Assembly: GCA_903910745.1 (NCBI GenBank)
Contig: CAIWAO010000075.1
Location: 1 to 40,086 of the forward strand
Reading direction: 5' to 3'
DNA from: an uncultured Burkholderiales bacterium
Lineage (GTDB): Bacteria > Pseudomonadota > Gammaproteobacteria > Burkholderiales > Burkholderiaceae_C
DNA: 40,086 nt
The translations under genes were made by a program, and so were the position numbers. Below the pieces are notes generated by a model, which was not told the DNA's origin, did not search any database, and was given only the letters and a program-made list of their open reading frames with translations. Below, in pieces: positions 7,917-17,068 of this stretch; position 1 is the first letter of the stretch, and every line of letters begins with the position of its first letter.

Positions 7917-9169
7917 GAATATTTTGCCTCGTGGTTGCCAATAATACCTTTATCTTTGAGTGCTTTGATTTGATCATCTGTAAGCCCTAATTCTTTTAAA
8001 ACAGACAAAGTATGCTCGCCCAACTTGGGGGCTGCACTTCTTAACGAACCGGGTGTGCGAGAGAGCTTGGGAATGACGCCGGGGACCATTAAGTTTTCAC
8101 CTGAGTCTAGTTTTTGTTCCAAAATCATCTCCCTTGCCTTGTAATGGGGATCTTGTGCAATGTCTTTTACGGTATAGATTCTGCCCGCCGGTACCTGGGC
8201 TTTGTCTAGTTCAATCAGCACTTGCTCACAACTCAACTTTGAGGTCCATTCTTTAATGGCAAGGTCTATTTTCTTTGAGGCTTTAACTCGTCCTTCGTTC
8301 TGTTTTAACGATGCGTCGTCTTCCAAATCCGGGCGTTGAATAGTTGCCATCAGTCTTTTGAAAATACTGTCTCCATTGCCCGCAATCAATGCGTAGGCAC
8401 CGTCTGCGCAAGGGTAGGCGTTGCTGGGGGCGATTCCAGGCAATTCGCTGCCTGCGGGCTCTCTAATCGCCCCAAATGAACTGAACTCTGGTAACAAGCT
8501 CTCCATACAGTTAAAGACAGCTTCATACAAGGCTACATCGATGACTTGGCCTTTGCCGCTTTTGTTTCTTTCTTGCAGTGCCATCAAAACACCAATAACC
8601 CCGTGCAATGAGGCTAAAGTGTCCCCAATGCTGACCCCCACCCTAACGGGAACTCTTCCCGGCTCGGCTGTTAAATGTCTAAGTCCACCCATCGCCTCAG
8701 CAACCACACCAAACCCAGGTTTGTCTTTGTATGGGCCTGTTTGCCCGTACCCACTTATTCTTAGCATAATCAGTTGAGGGTTGATGTCTTGCAAAACGTC
8801 TGGACCCAGACCCCAGCCCTCCATGGCGTTGGGCCTGAAATTTTCAATCAAAATATCCGCTCCCCTCGCCAAACTGCGGACTATTTCTTGTGCTTCAGGT
8901 TGTTTTAAATCCAGCGTGATGGATTTCTTATTTCTAGACTGTACTTGCCACCAAACGGAAGTGCCGTCTTTAATCATCCTCCACTGACGCAGAGGATCAC
9001 CACCCGAGCCGCTTTGGGAACCGTTTTTAGCCGGGGGCTCGATTTTTATGACATCTGCACCAAAATCCGCCAGTGTTTTGGCAGCAAATGGGCCTGCAAT
9101 GAGCTGACCTAACTCGATAACTTTCAGACCGCTTAATGGGCCTTTATTAGCTGGGGTCTTTTTGTCCAT
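7913..9169 (-). CDS. CaiB/BaiF family III CoA-transferase
   Basis: 418 aa, full length for the family. The N-terminus LKVIELGQLIAGPFAAKTLADFGADVIKIE is the standard family III opening (residues 15-44), followed by NKKSITLDLK, IENFRPNAMEGWGLG, and SGYGQTGPYKDKPGF. Asp183 in SIGDTLAS is in the position of the catalytic Asp that forms the acyl-CoA/anhydride intermediate. The enzyme moves CoA between carboxylic acids; the substrate pair cannot be read from sequence. It lies just upstream of rsuA with a 4-bp overlap and diverges from the dioxygenase-rhodanese gene, whose start is about 80 bp away. Confidence 0.9.
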   Translation of the reverse strand: MDKKTPANKGPLSGLKVIELGQLIAGPFAAKTLADFGADVIKIEPPAKNGSQSGSGGDPLRQWRMIKDGTSVWWQVQSRNKKSITLDLKQPEAQEIVRSLARGADILIENFRPNAMEGWGLGPDVLQDINPQLIMLRISGYGQTGPYKDKPGFGVVAEAMGGLRHLTAEPGRVPVRVGVSIGDTLASLHGVIGVLMALQERNKSGKGQVIDVALYEAVFNCMESLLPEFSSFGAIREPAGSELPGIAPSNAYPCADGAYALIAGNGDSIFKRLMATIQRPDLEDDASLKQNEGRVKASKKIDLAIKEWTSKLSCEQVLIELDKAQVPAGRIYTVKDIAQDPHYKAREMILEQKLDSGENLMVPGVIPKLSRTPGSLRSAAPKLGEHTLSVLKELGLTDDQIKALKDKGIIGNHEAKYS

Positions 9170-9252
9170 TTTGGGTAATTTAGGATTGAAATTTGTGTTT
9201 GCGGTATTTTCACACCTGTAGGCTCCAGAGTAATTACAATAGAGTCTTCGGA

Positions 9253-12072
9253 ATGTATTTTTTTATGTCAGAAAACAAGTCTTACGACCCTCAACGCTTC
9301 CACCACTTCTTGGCTCACATGACTCGATTAATCGAGCGCTCTCCAACCGAGATGGAAGCCATATCAGAGGGTAGCAGGTTATTGGCTGATTTGGTCTCAG
9401 TAGATGACTGGTTGCTACCTGATTTTGGGCAGCCCCATCCCAACCATTACCAACAGTATCTTCTTTACGCAGATCCAGCAGATCGGTTCTCGGTCGTCAG
9501 TTTCGTGTGGGGGCCAGGTCAGGCCACCCCAATCCACGATCATACAGTTTGGGGTTTAATTGGAATGTTGAGGGGCTCAGAGATTTGCCAACCTTATTCG
9601 AGAATGTCAGACGGTAGATGGGCCGCAGCCGGTCTACAAATACAAATGATTGAGGGTGACGTTGAGGTGGTATCTCCTAGACTTGGGGATGTGCATAAAG
9701 TTTGGAATGCAAGCCAAGATCAAGTCTCAATCAGTATTCACATCTACGGCGCCAATATTGGAAAAGTTCGTAGATCTGTTTACTACACAGACGGTTCAAG
9801 AAAGACTTTTATATCTGGTTACAGCAACATACCTCAAATGTTCAGTGGCCTAGTTGAGGATGAAAACGAATTAAATCCCCCCCAAACTGTCCAACAAGCC
9901 CATCCCCAGAGCTCAAAAACAGGTGATTCACAATCGGTCACTGCAAAAATCAGCTCTGTAAATCACGGACCTACGACTGTAAATACAAGTACACACAATT
10001 CAAGTACACAAAATACAACTACACAGCCTACTGAATCAAAAGTTGTTTTACCTCTGCAAGATGAAAACACCTCAAAACCAGAGGTGATTGACAAAAGGAG
10101 TCCTCCCTTAGAGCCAAGTCAGCTTGTTTTGGATTTGGACACCCAGGCTGTTGAGCAAACACTGGAGCACCAAGTCAAGAATTTAATTATTGAATCAGGT
10201 GAGCATTCAGATATTGATCCAAGTGTTGATCCATCTATTAATACGGACAAAGACTCTGTCGCTGTCTCGGTTGTGGTTGATAAAATTGAGAAAACAGAGC
10301 TTGAAAATAGTAGTCAAGCGGACCCGCAATTAAATAATGACTTAAAAGCAGACATAAAAGCAGACATAAAAGTTGAATCAGCAACAATGCTAGTAGCTGA
10401 ATCCTCACTAACGCCTACTCTTGACGAAGCTGCAAACGCCCCTTCAGAAGTCTCATCCAGTGTGCCTACAAGCACCCATGGTCTAATTAAGCCAGCAACC
10501 GTTATTGAGTACTTGCTTGCAAAAAAAGAAATAGCTCTCATTGATGTACGTGAAGAGGACCCCTTTGCGCAAAGCCACCCCCTGTTTGCTTGCAATATGT
10601 CCCTTGGGCGAATAGAGACAGATGCCTATCGCAGGATTCCACGTCGAGACACATTCATTGTTATTTATGACAATTCGGACGGTCTTGCAGAGCGTGCAAT
10701 AGCAATTTTCAGGCGTATAGGTTATACAAATGTAAACCTCCTTGAGGGCAGTTTGACCGGTTGGGCCGCAGCGGGTTATGAGCTCTTTAAAGATGTAAAT
10801 GTGCCTAGTAAGTCATTTGGTGAGTGGGTTGAGTCAATCAAGCGTACCCCTTCACTGAGCGCACAGGAGGTTTATTCACTTATCGCTCAAAAAGCAGATG
10901 TCGTTGTGCTGGACGCCAGACGCTTTGATGAATACCAAACGATGAGTATTCCGGGTGCGGTTAGTGTGCCCGGGGGAGAATTGGCACTTCGAGCCCGAAC
11001 CTTAGCCCCCAAACCAACTACCCGAATTATTGTTAACTGCGCCGGGCGCACAAGAAGCATTATTGGTACCCAATCGTTGGTGAATGCGGGCATACCAAAT
11101 CCAGTGTGCGCGCTACGAAATGGCACGATTGGATGGATGCTTGCTGGACAAGATTTAGTAAAAGGGGCTGACAAAAACTTCCCCGAGCCAAGCACTGAAG
11201 ATTTGAGCAAAGCTAAGGCCTCAGCGCTGGCGCTGGCTTTTCGCTCTGGCATTAAAAGAATCGATTGGCAAGATTATTTAAAACTCAAAACTCAAACTGA
11301 ACGGACCACATACCTATTTGATGTTAGAACCCCTGAAGAATTCAATACCTCTCATTTAGAGGGGGCACTGAGTGCGCCGGGCGGGCAACTAGTTCAAGAG
11401 ACTGATCACAACGCTCCTGTGCGAGGTGCAGCGATCGTGCTCTACGATACTGAAGGAGTTCGCGCTTACATGACTGGTTCATGGCTTGTTCAATTGGGTT
11501 GGGATGTATATGTGATCAAGGATATCTCTTTGAATGACCTAAAGGCTCCCATTGCAGTTGAACCCTATGCCTTATTGCCAGAGCCAATTGAGCCTGTAGA
11601 GGGCTGTGAGGCTGCGCAATTAAAAGAATGGATTGCCAACCGTACTAACCTAACCCTTGTGATTGATGTAGGTGAGAGTGCGCAGTACGTTAGACGACAC
11701 ATCCCTGGTGCATGGTGGATACTGCGTTCTCAGATTGAAGAAGATTTTTCCCGCGTTCACAAAGCAAACCGTTATATTCTCACTTGCTCGGATGGAAGTG
11801 CTGCAAGGTATGCTGTTCACGACATCAAGAAGTTGGTCAGACCCGGTGTTCATGTGGCTTTCCTAAGGGGGGGCAACGCAAGTTGGTTTGCCGCTGGTTA
11901 CAGCACCCAGCAAGGAGAGTCTTATGTAGTTAGTCCAAGGATTGATCGCTACCGTAGACCTTATGAGGGTACTCAAAATCCAGTCCAAGCTATGCAGGCT
12001 TATTTGGATTGGGAGTTTGGACTTGTTGAACAATTAAAAAGGGACGGTACTCACGGATTTAAAGTTATTTGA
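9253..12072 (+). CDS. Fusion of a cysteine-dioxygenase-type thiol dioxygenase and four rhodanese domains
   Basis: 939 aa from the ATG at 9253 (an ATG at 9265 is equally possible; an in-frame TTG at 9193 is unlikely). Residues about 10-195 form a CDO-type cupin with PIHDHTVWGLIGMLRG (iron ligands His95 and His97) and GDVHKV (His148). This is closest to the bacterial cysteine/3-mercaptopropionate dioxygenase group, which oxidises a thiol to its sulfinate with O2. Residues about 195-410 are a Ser/Thr/Gln/Asp-rich linker with short tandem repeats. Four rhodanese modules follow. The first (about 412-515) has Asp473 and the third (about 668-755) has Asp732 where the active Cys should be. The second (about 535-635, VNCAGRTRS, Cys596) and fourth (about 785-885, LTCSDGSAAR, Cys845) keep it. 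In relatives the dioxygenase and the multi-rhodanese protein are, as I recall, neighbouring genes. Fusion suggests direct handling of sulfur released from thiol oxidation. Confidence 0.87.
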   Translation: MYFFMSENKSYDPQRFHHFLAHMTRLIERSPTEMEAISEGSRLLADLVSVDDWLLPDFGQPHPNHYQQYLLYADPADRFSVVSFVWGPGQATPIHDHTVWGLIGMLRGSEICQPYSRMSDGRWAAAGLQIQMIEGDVEVVSPRLGDVHKVWNASQDQVSISIHIYGANIGKVRRSVYYTDGSRKTFISGYSNIPQMFSGLVEDENELNPPQTVQQAHPQSSKTGDSQSVTAKISSVNHGPTTVNTSTHNSSTQNTTTQPTESKVVLPLQDENTSKPEVIDKRSPPLEPSQLVLDLDTQAVEQTLEHQVKNLIIESGEHSDIDPSVDPSINTDKDSVAVSVVVDKIEKTELENSSQADPQLNNDLKADIKADIKVESATMLVAESSLTPTLDEAANAPSEVSSSVPTSTHGLIKPATVIEYLLAKKEIALIDVREEDPFAQSHPLFACNMSLGRIETDAYRRIPRRDTFIVIYDNSDGLAERAIAIFRRIGYTNVNLLEGSLTGWAAAGYELFKDVNVPSKSFGEWVESIKRTPSLSAQEVYSLIAQKADVVVLDARRFDEYQTMSIPGAVSVPGGELALRARTLAPKPTTRIIVNCAGRTRSIIGTQSLVNAGIPNPVCALRNGTIGWMLAGQDLVKGADKNFPEPSTEDLSKAKASALALAFRSGIKRIDWQDYLKLKTQTERTTYLFDVRTPEEFNTSHLEGALSAPGGQLVQETDHNAPVRGAAIVLYDTEGVRAYMTGSWLVQLGWDVYVIKDISLNDLKAPIAVEPYALLPEPIEPVEGCEAAQLKEWIANRTNLTLVIDVGESAQYVRRHIPGAWWILRSQIEEDFSRVHKANRYILTCSDGSAARYAVHDIKKLVRPGVHVAFLRGGNASWFAAGYSTQQGESYVVSPRIDRYRRPYEGTQNPVQAMQAYLDWEFGLVEQLKRDGTHGFKVI
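10344..10367. repeat. 12-bp in-frame tandem repeat in the dioxygenase-rhodanese linker
   Basis: Two full copies and part of a third of AAAAGCAGACAT encode Lys-Ala-Asp-Ile repeats. Upstream, 9990-10025 holds degenerate 15-bp repeats around AAGTACACA that encode Ser-Thr-rich sequence. Both lie inside the interdomain linker. Confidence 0.7.
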
Positions 12073-12104
12073 TCATCATTTAACTGCTCTGACGACCTTT
12101 AAAT

Positions 12105-12743
12105 CTAGTGAAGATGTCTGGGTTTGCGTTGACCGCTACTATGTCCGGTGTTATTTGAGGCGCCAGTGCCTCCTACTTGGTTAGGTTTACCCATCTCGAG
12201 GGAGTTCACCAGATTGTTGAAACGCTCTGAGAAAAGTCTATCTATCTCTGCCGATATTCCCCCAAGCTCTGAGGGTTCAAAGTGACGCTCCATCATATGA
12301 AATACATCTGCAATGAGCAAGTCTCTTTGTGCTTGCATGATTGCAGCAGGTGTTGGGCCAATAAAGAGCATCAAAAAATCATCTAAAGATTCCCTTCCCT
12401 CCTCCTCTGCCTCCTCATCAAACTCAGTATCGTAAAAGGTCACCTCAATAGTTGCACCGACTACGGCTAACTCATTGAGGCTCATACACATTTCGTCCAA
12501 ACATTGACGAAAGTCATCCTCACCTGGAACAGTCCAACAAAACTCTAAGAGCATATCTTGCTCATTAAAGAATATGCCAGGCTCATCATCAAACGAGCTC
12601 ATAGCGCCTTCCGTAAAAGAGGTAGCCCCTGAGTAAGTCCATAATGGCTTTAGAGCCTCTTTAATTTGCTCTAAAGTAACCTTTGCATTGAGGGGTACCT
12701 CGCCGTGAAGGTGAATATCAAAAGTGGAATTTAAATCTTTCAT
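12105..12743 (-). CDS. Conserved acidic protein of unknown function
   Basis: 212 aa, cytoplasmic, with no signal or membrane segment. Recognisable stretches include FDIHLHGEVPL near the start, EPGIFFNEQDMLLEFCWTVPG, and an acidic block EFDEEAEEEGRESLDD before FLMLFIGPTPAAIMQAQRDLL. It ends in a Gly/Asn/His-rich tail. I recognise it as a small family confined to Burkholderiales-type bacteria (from memory the DUF6806 group, not verified) and can assign no function. It starts at ATG 12743, 113 bp downstream of the class I fumarase gene on the same strand, so it may be co-transcribed, though a palindrome in the gap suggests its own control. Confidence 0.75.
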   Translation of the reverse strand: MKDLNSTFDIHLHGEVPLNAKVTLEQIKEALKPLWTYSGATSFTEGAMSSFDDEPGIFFNEQDMLLEFCWTVPGEDDFRQCLDEMCMSLNELAVVGATIEVTFYDTEFDEEAEEEGRESLDDFLMLFIGPTPAAIMQAQRDLLIADVFHMMERHFEPSELGGISAEIDRLFSERFNNLVNSLEMGKPNQVGGTGASNNTGHSSGQRKPRHLH

Positions 12744-12774
12744 ATCTGCATGATAGCAGTAGAAAAAGAAAGTG

Positions 12775-12797
12775 AATCAATTGATTGAAAACAATTG
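12775..12797. promoter_or_regulatory. Palindromic cluster upstream of the unknown acidic gene
   Basis: AATCAATTGATT (12775-12786) is a perfect 12-bp palindrome, and CAATTG recurs 8 bp later (12792-12797), so the two CAATTG copies also form an inverted repeat. It lies about 35-55 bp upstream of the start at 12743. An operator is possible but unproven. Confidence 0.25.
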
Positions 12798-12856
12798 TAG
12801 AAAATTAGTTCTAACTTCAGTCTAAGTTGGCGATCAGCCCCTAAGTAAATTCAAAT

Positions 12857-14404
12857 TCATGAACTCACTTTGATGCCTTTGAATTCTCCGCTGGCAATTC
12901 TTTTCTGCCAAGTCGCTGGTCCAGTAATATGGGCACTTGTACCGCCGGAGTCAACTGCGACTGTGACCGGCATATCTACAACATCAAACTCATAAATAGC
13001 TTCCATACCCAGGTCTGCAAAGCCGACAACTTTTGCTGCCTTTATGGCCTTAGATACAAGGTAGGCGGCACCTCCAACAGCCATTAGGTAAGCAGATTTG
13101 TGTTTCTTGATTGCTTCAATAGCAACAGGACCGCGCTCAGCTTTACCGATCATTGCGATGAGTCCAGTTTGAGCAAGCATCATCTCTGTGAACTTGTCCA
13201 TACGAGTAGCAGTGGTGGGTCCCGCAGGGCCCACCACTTCGGAGCCAACAGGGTCAACAGGGCCTACGTAGTAGATTACGCGGTTGGTAAAGTCAACGGG
13301 CAAAGGCGTTCCCGCCGCCAACATATCTTGAATGCGCTTGTGAGCGGCGTCTCGGCCGGTGAGAATTTTTCCGTTGAGAAGCAAAGTCTCCCCAGGCTTC
13401 CAACTCGCCACTTCCTCAGGGGTGAGCTCATTAATGTTGACGCGTTTGCTGGTCTTGGTGTTGGGCGTCCAGTTAACTGCTGGCCACAAATCAAGTGAGG
13501 GGGGATCAAGGTAAACAGGCCCTGAGCCGTCAAGTACAAAATGAGCGTGCCGCGTCGCCGCACAGTTGGGGATCATTGCAACGGGCTTACTCGCTGCGTG
13601 GGTGGGGTACATTTTAATTTTCACATCCAAAACAGTTGTGAGCCCACCCAGTCCCTGAGCTCCAATTCCAAGCGCATTCACTTTTTCGTAAAGTTCAAGC
13701 CTGAGCTCCTCTACGGGGTCTAGTTTTGCACCTGATGAGGACTTGAGTTGAAGCTCATACATATCAAGACTGTCCATCAAGCTCTCCTTGGCAAGAAGTA
13801 CCGCCTTCTCAGCAGTACCACCAATTCCAATGCCAAGCATTCCGGGTGGGCACCAGCCCGCACCCATAGACGGCACAGTCTTTAAAACCCAGTCCACCAC
13901 ACTGTCGCTTGGGTTGAGCATAATGAGTTTTGATTTATTCTCTGAGCCTCCCCCCTTGGCAGCAACTGTCACCTCTACTGTGTCGCCAGGGACGATTTGA
14001 GTAAATATGACAGCAGGTGTGTTGTCCTTGGTGTTGATACGAGCAAACTGAGGATCAGCTACCACACTGGCTCTGAGCATATTGTCAGCTTGGTTGTAAC
14101 CTTGCCTAACACCTTGATTGATTGCGTCTTCAAGTCCAGCGGTAAATCCTTCAAAACGCACATTCATGCCAACTTTTAAGAACACGTTGACGATACCAGT
14201 GTCTTGGCACATTGGACGGTGACCGGTTGCGCTCATTTTGCTGTTGGTGAGAATTTGAGCAATGGCGTCTTTTGCAGCGGGAGAGGCCTCATGCTCATAG
14301 GCGCGGGCTAGGTGGGAAATGTAGTCTGCAGGGTGGTAGTAGCTGATGTATTGCAAAGCAGCGGCAACGGACTCAATGAGGTCATTTTGTTTAATAGAAG
14401 TCAT
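12857..14404 (-). CDS. fumA: Class I (iron-sulfur) fumarate hydratase
   Basis: 515 aa, the usual length for a single-chain class I fumarase. It interconverts fumarate and L-malate in the TCA cycle in the cytoplasm. The three Cys ligands of the [4Fe-4S] cluster are visible: Cys66 (MCQDTG), Cys185 (GAGWCPPG) and Cys281 (PNCAATRH). The C-terminal beta domain has GRDAAHKRI and VGPAGPTTATRMDKFTE. This type is oxygen-sensitive, which is interesting given the FNR/FixK-like palindrome in the divergent region shared with the acetyl-CoA synthetase gene. The start is ATG 14404. fumB-type naming is equally valid, since class I names vary. Confidence 0.95.
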   Translation of the reverse strand: MTSIKQNDLIESVAAALQYISYYHPADYISHLARAYEHEASPAAKDAIAQILTNSKMSATGHRPMCQDTGIVNVFLKVGMNVRFEGFTAGLEDAINQGVRQGYNQADNMLRASVVADPQFARINTKDNTPAVIFTQIVPGDTVEVTVAAKGGGSENKSKLIMLNPSDSVVDWVLKTVPSMGAGWCPPGMLGIGIGGTAEKAVLLAKESLMDSLDMYELQLKSSSGAKLDPVEELRLELYEKVNALGIGAQGLGGLTTVLDVKIKMYPTHAASKPVAMIPNCAATRHAHFVLDGSGPVYLDPPSLDLWPAVNWTPNTKTSKRVNINELTPEEVASWKPGETLLLNGKILTGRDAAHKRIQDMLAAGTPLPVDFTNRVIYYVGPVDPVGSEVVGPAGPTTATRMDKFTEMMLAQTGLIAMIGKAERGPVAIEAIKKHKSAYLMAVGGAAYLVSKAIKAAKVVGFADLGMEAIYEFDVVDMPVTVAVDSGGTSAHITGPATWQKRIASGEFKGIKVSS

Positions 14405-14563
14405 TTTTTGCTACATTCCTAGTGTCTTTTCGGGGGAGTCTAGTTTAGCAAGGATCGGCGCGCTTTCATTGTCTTAGATAGCTAAAAAGGCTTGCCAAAA
14501 GAAACGCAAAATGGATTTATCGGACTTCATGCACCAAAATAACTTGTAATTCGAGAACTCTAT

Positions 14564-14577
14564 TTGACTTAAGTCAA
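14564..14577. promoter_or_regulatory. FNR/FixK-like palindrome between fumarase and acetyl-CoA synthetase
   Basis: TTGACTTAAGTCAA is a perfect 14-bp palindrome with the TTGA-N6-TCAA pattern of CRP/FNR-family (FNR, ANR, FixK, DNR) sites. It lies 97 bp before the acs start and 160 bp before the fumarase start. A candidate -10 (TATAGT, 14605-14610) would put its centre near -46 of acs, near the class II activator position but not exactly at -41.5. Confidence 0.5.
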
Positions 14578-14658
14578 TTTCTAAGTAGAGCTACTGAGAT
14601 TCTTTATAGTCTTAAAGTGTTAGGATAAATAAAGTCATAACTTTAAGATTTCAAGAGT

Positions 14659-14664
14659 AAGGAG
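14659..14664 (+). promoter_or_regulatory. Strong Shine-Dalgarno for acs
   Basis: AAGGAG lies 9 bp before the ATG at 14674, one of the best ribosome sites in the window. It fixes the acs start and suggests high expression. Confidence 0.8.
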
Positions 14665-14673
14665 ACACACAAC

Positions 14674-16653
14674 ATGACAACACAAACTGGACCTAGCCAC
14701 CCTATTTATCAACCCAGCGCTGATTTTGTCAAAAATGCTGCCGTCTCTGGGATGAGCGCTTACAAGGCTTTATGCAAAAAGGCTGAGGACGATTACGAGG
14801 GCTTTTGGGCTGAGCAAGCCAAGCTGATGTTGTCTTGGAAGAAGCCTTTTACGAAGGTCTTGGATTCCTCGAATTCCCCATTCTTCAAGTGGTTTGAAGA
14901 CGGAACCCTTAACGCCTCATACAACTGTTTGGACCGCAATATCGAGCGTGGACTTGGCTCTAAAACAGCGATTATTTTCGAATCAGATGATGGTCAGGTT
15001 GTCCATGTCAATTACGCAGAGTTACTGGCCAAAACCTGTCAATATGCAAATGCACTTAAATCGCTTGGAATTAAAGTAGGCGATAGAGTTATTATCTATA
15101 TTTCAATGTCTATCGAGGGTGTTGCCGCAATGCAAGCCTGTGCCCGCATAGGTGCGACCCACTCTGTAGTCTTCGGGGGGTTTTCTGCCCAGTCACTTAA
15201 AGACCGTATCGCTGATACGGGGGCTGTGGCCGTGATCACTGCGGATCAGCAAGTTAGAGGTGGCAAGCACCTGCCTTTGAAGTCGATCGTTGATGAAGCG
15301 CTTGGACTTGGCGGTTGCGAGAGTGTGAAACACGTTTTAGTGGTGAAACGCACTGGAGGTGATATTCATCTTAAAGAGGGCCGAGACCTTTGGCTGAAAG
15401 ATCTGGCGGACAAGCAGCCCACCACATGTGAACCAGAGTGGGTAGGTGCTGAACATCCGCTTTTCTTACTTTATACCTCCGGCTCTACCGGCAAGCCCAA
15501 AGGGGTACAACACAGCACGGGTGGATATTTGCTTCACGCAGCGCTGACCACCCAATGGACTTTCGATTTAAAAGCAACGGATGTCTTTTGGTGTACGGCA
15601 GACATTGGATGGGTGACAGGTCACACCTACATCACCTATGGACCTTTGGCTTTAGGCGGTACTCAGGTCGTTTTCGAGGGCGTTCCAACCTATCCCGATG
15701 CAGCCAGATTTTGGCGAATGATAGAGAAGCACAAGGTCACAATCTTTTACACCGCACCCACTGCGATACGTTCTTTGATTAAAGCTGCAGAGTCGGATTC
15801 AGCTATTCATCCTAGCCAATTTAATTTGAAGTCACTCAGATTATTAGGCTCAGTTGGCGAGCCAATTAACCCAGCAGCCTGGGAGTGGTATTACAAAAAT
15901 ATTGGTGGCTCCAATTGCCCTGTTGTGGACACATTTTGGCAAACTGAGACAGGCGGCCACATGATAACTCCGTTGCCAGGGGCAACGCCCATGGTGCCTG
16001 GATCATGCACATTGCCTTTCCCAGGCATACATGCAGCAGTAGTGGATGAGACCGGAAAGGAAGTGCCTTGGGGTCAGGGCGGTATTTTGGTAGTCAAAAA
16101 ACCTTGGCCCTCAATGATTAGAACAATTTGGGGCGATCCAGAGCGTTTCGTTAAGAGCTATTACCCAGAGGACTTTAAGGGTGAATATTACTTAGCTGGT
16201 GACGGAGCCATAAGGGATGCGCAAACAGGATACTTCACTATTACGGGACGCATTGATGATGTGCTTAACGTATCTGGCCACAGGATGGGCACGATGGAGA
16301 TTGAGTCTGCTTTGGTGAGTTGCACAGAATGGGTCGCAGAGGCCGCTGTCGTCGGAAGACCCGATGACACAACGGGGGAGGCCATTTGTGCCTTTGTGGT
16401 GCTCAAACACCCAAGACCAACAGGCGATGAGGCCAAGCGGATTGCCAAAATACTGCGCGATCACGTGGGTAAAGAAATTGGTCCTATTGCGAAGCCCAAA
16501 GATATTCGCTTCGGTGAGAATTTGCCTAAGACTCGGTCCGGCAAAATTATGCGCCGTCTGCTTCGCTCGGTTGCCAAGGGCGAGACGATTACGCAGGATA
16601 CCTCAACGCTTGAGAATCCAGCGATCTTGACTCAGTTGACCGAAGTTAATTAA
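14674..16653 (+). CDS. acs: Acetyl-CoA synthetase (AMP-forming)
   Basis: 659 aa, the standard length. It converts acetate, ATP and CoA to acetyl-CoA through acetyl-AMP. Visible motifs are the ATP-binding [14 protein letters not shown] (267-280), WWxT-like [12 protein letters not shown], the hinge region [17 protein letters not shown], and the C-terminal [13 protein letters not shown]. In the last of these, Lys624 corresponds to the catalytic Lys that is reversibly acetylated by Pat-type enzymes. The gene has a strong ribosome site and its own upstream region with an FNR/FixK-like palindrome. With fumarase next door and malonyl-CoA decarboxylase downstream, it supports growth on acetate or other short acids. 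It ends facing the cytochrome c gene. Confidence 0.96.
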   Translation: MTTQTGPSHPIYQPSADFVKNAAVSGMSAYKALCKKAEDDYEGFWAEQAKLMLSWKKPFTKVLDSSNSPFFKWFEDGTLNASYNCLDRNIERGLGSKTAIIFESDDGQVVHVNYAELLAKTCQYANALKSLGIKVGDRVIIYISMSIEGVAAMQACARIGATHSVVFGGFSAQSLKDRIADTGAVAVITADQQVRGGKHLPLKSIVDEALGLGGCESVKHVLVVKRTGGDIHLKEGRDLWLKDLADKQPTTCEPEWVGAEHPLFLLYTSGSTGKPKGVQHSTGGYLLHAALTTQWTFDLKATDVFWCTADIGWVTGHTYITYGPLALGGTQVVFEGVPTYPDAARFWRMIEKHKVTIFYTAPTAIRSLIKAAESDSAIHPSQFNLKSLRLLGSVGEPINPAAWEWYYKNIGGSNCPVVDTFWQTETGGHMITPLPGATPMVPGSCTLPFPGIHAAVVDETGKEVPWGQGGILVVKKPWPSMIRTIWGDPERFVKSYYPEDFKGEYYLAGDGAIRDAQTGYFTITGRIDDVLNVSGHRMGTMEIESALVSCTEWVAEAAVVGRPDDTTGEAICAFVVLKHPRPTGDEAKRIAKILRDHVGKEIGPIAKPKDIRFGENLPKTRSGKIMRRLLRSVAKGETITQDTSTLENPAILTQLTEVN

Positions 16654-16664
16654 AAAGAGTGAAT

Positions 16665-16714
16665 CAAAAAAGCCCAGTTGACCAAAGGCACTCAACCTAG
16701 AACCAAAGGGGCTT
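16665..16714 (-). terminator. Probable terminator of the ilvD-cytochrome c operon
   Basis: On the minus strand AAGCCC (16714-16709) can pair with GGGCTT (16675-16670), with an inner GTTGA/TCAAC stem, and is followed by a run of T residues. An internal loop makes the hairpin imperfect. It sits just past the cytochrome c stop, between convergent genes. ACCAAAGG is also directly repeated within it. Confidence 0.45.
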
Positions 16715-16727
16715 AATTGTTTTGAAA

Positions 16728-17048
16728 TTACTTTATTGAGAGAACCCAAGCAGCGAGTTGATTGGCCTGTGCTTCGTTGACTTGGGAATTGGCCGGCATC
16801 GGAACAGGGCCCCACACACCGGCGCCGCCTTTCAATATTTTTTCAGCCAAACGCGCCTTAGCAGTTGCATCACCAGCGTATTTCTTTGCTACATCTTGAT
16901 AACCAGGACCCACAACTTTGCGATCAATTGCGTGGCACGCCATACAGTTCTTAGCAGTTGCAAGTTCCAAGCTTGCGTTAGCCTGTCCTAGCCAACACGC
17001 ACCAAAGAAGAAAGCAAATAAGAATTTAACGCTAATTAATTTCTTCAT
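16728..17048 (-). CDS. Small periplasmic class I cytochrome c (c-551/c-552 type)
   Basis: 106 aa with a Sec signal peptide (cleavage near ANA-S, residue about 26), leaving a mature domain of about 80 residues. The haem site is Cys35-Met-Ala-Cys38-His39, and Met84 in GPVPMPAN is the expected sixth ligand. This is the short single-haem fold that shuttles electrons to terminal oxidases or other periplasmic partners. It starts 20 bp after the ilvD stop on the same strand and is followed by a probable terminator, so it is likely the last gene of that transcript. No functional link with IlvD is evident. Confidence 0.9.
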   Translation of the reverse strand: MKKLISVKFLFAFFFGACWLGQANASLELATAKNCMACHAIDRKVVGPGYQDVAKKYAGDATAKARLAEKILKGGAGVWGPVPMPANSQVNEAQANQLAAWVLSIK

Positions 17049-17068
17049 GAAAAATTTCAGATTTGGGT

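Noticed and set aside
9193-9252. TTG start of the dioxygenase-rhodanese gene at 9193
   Set aside because: The added residues have no family likeness and lie in the short divergent promoter region shared with the CoA-transferase; ATG 9253 or 9265 is better.
13100-13498. 132-codon plus-strand frame opposite fumarase
   Set aside because: It is antisense to a conserved class I fumarase and does not resemble any protein.
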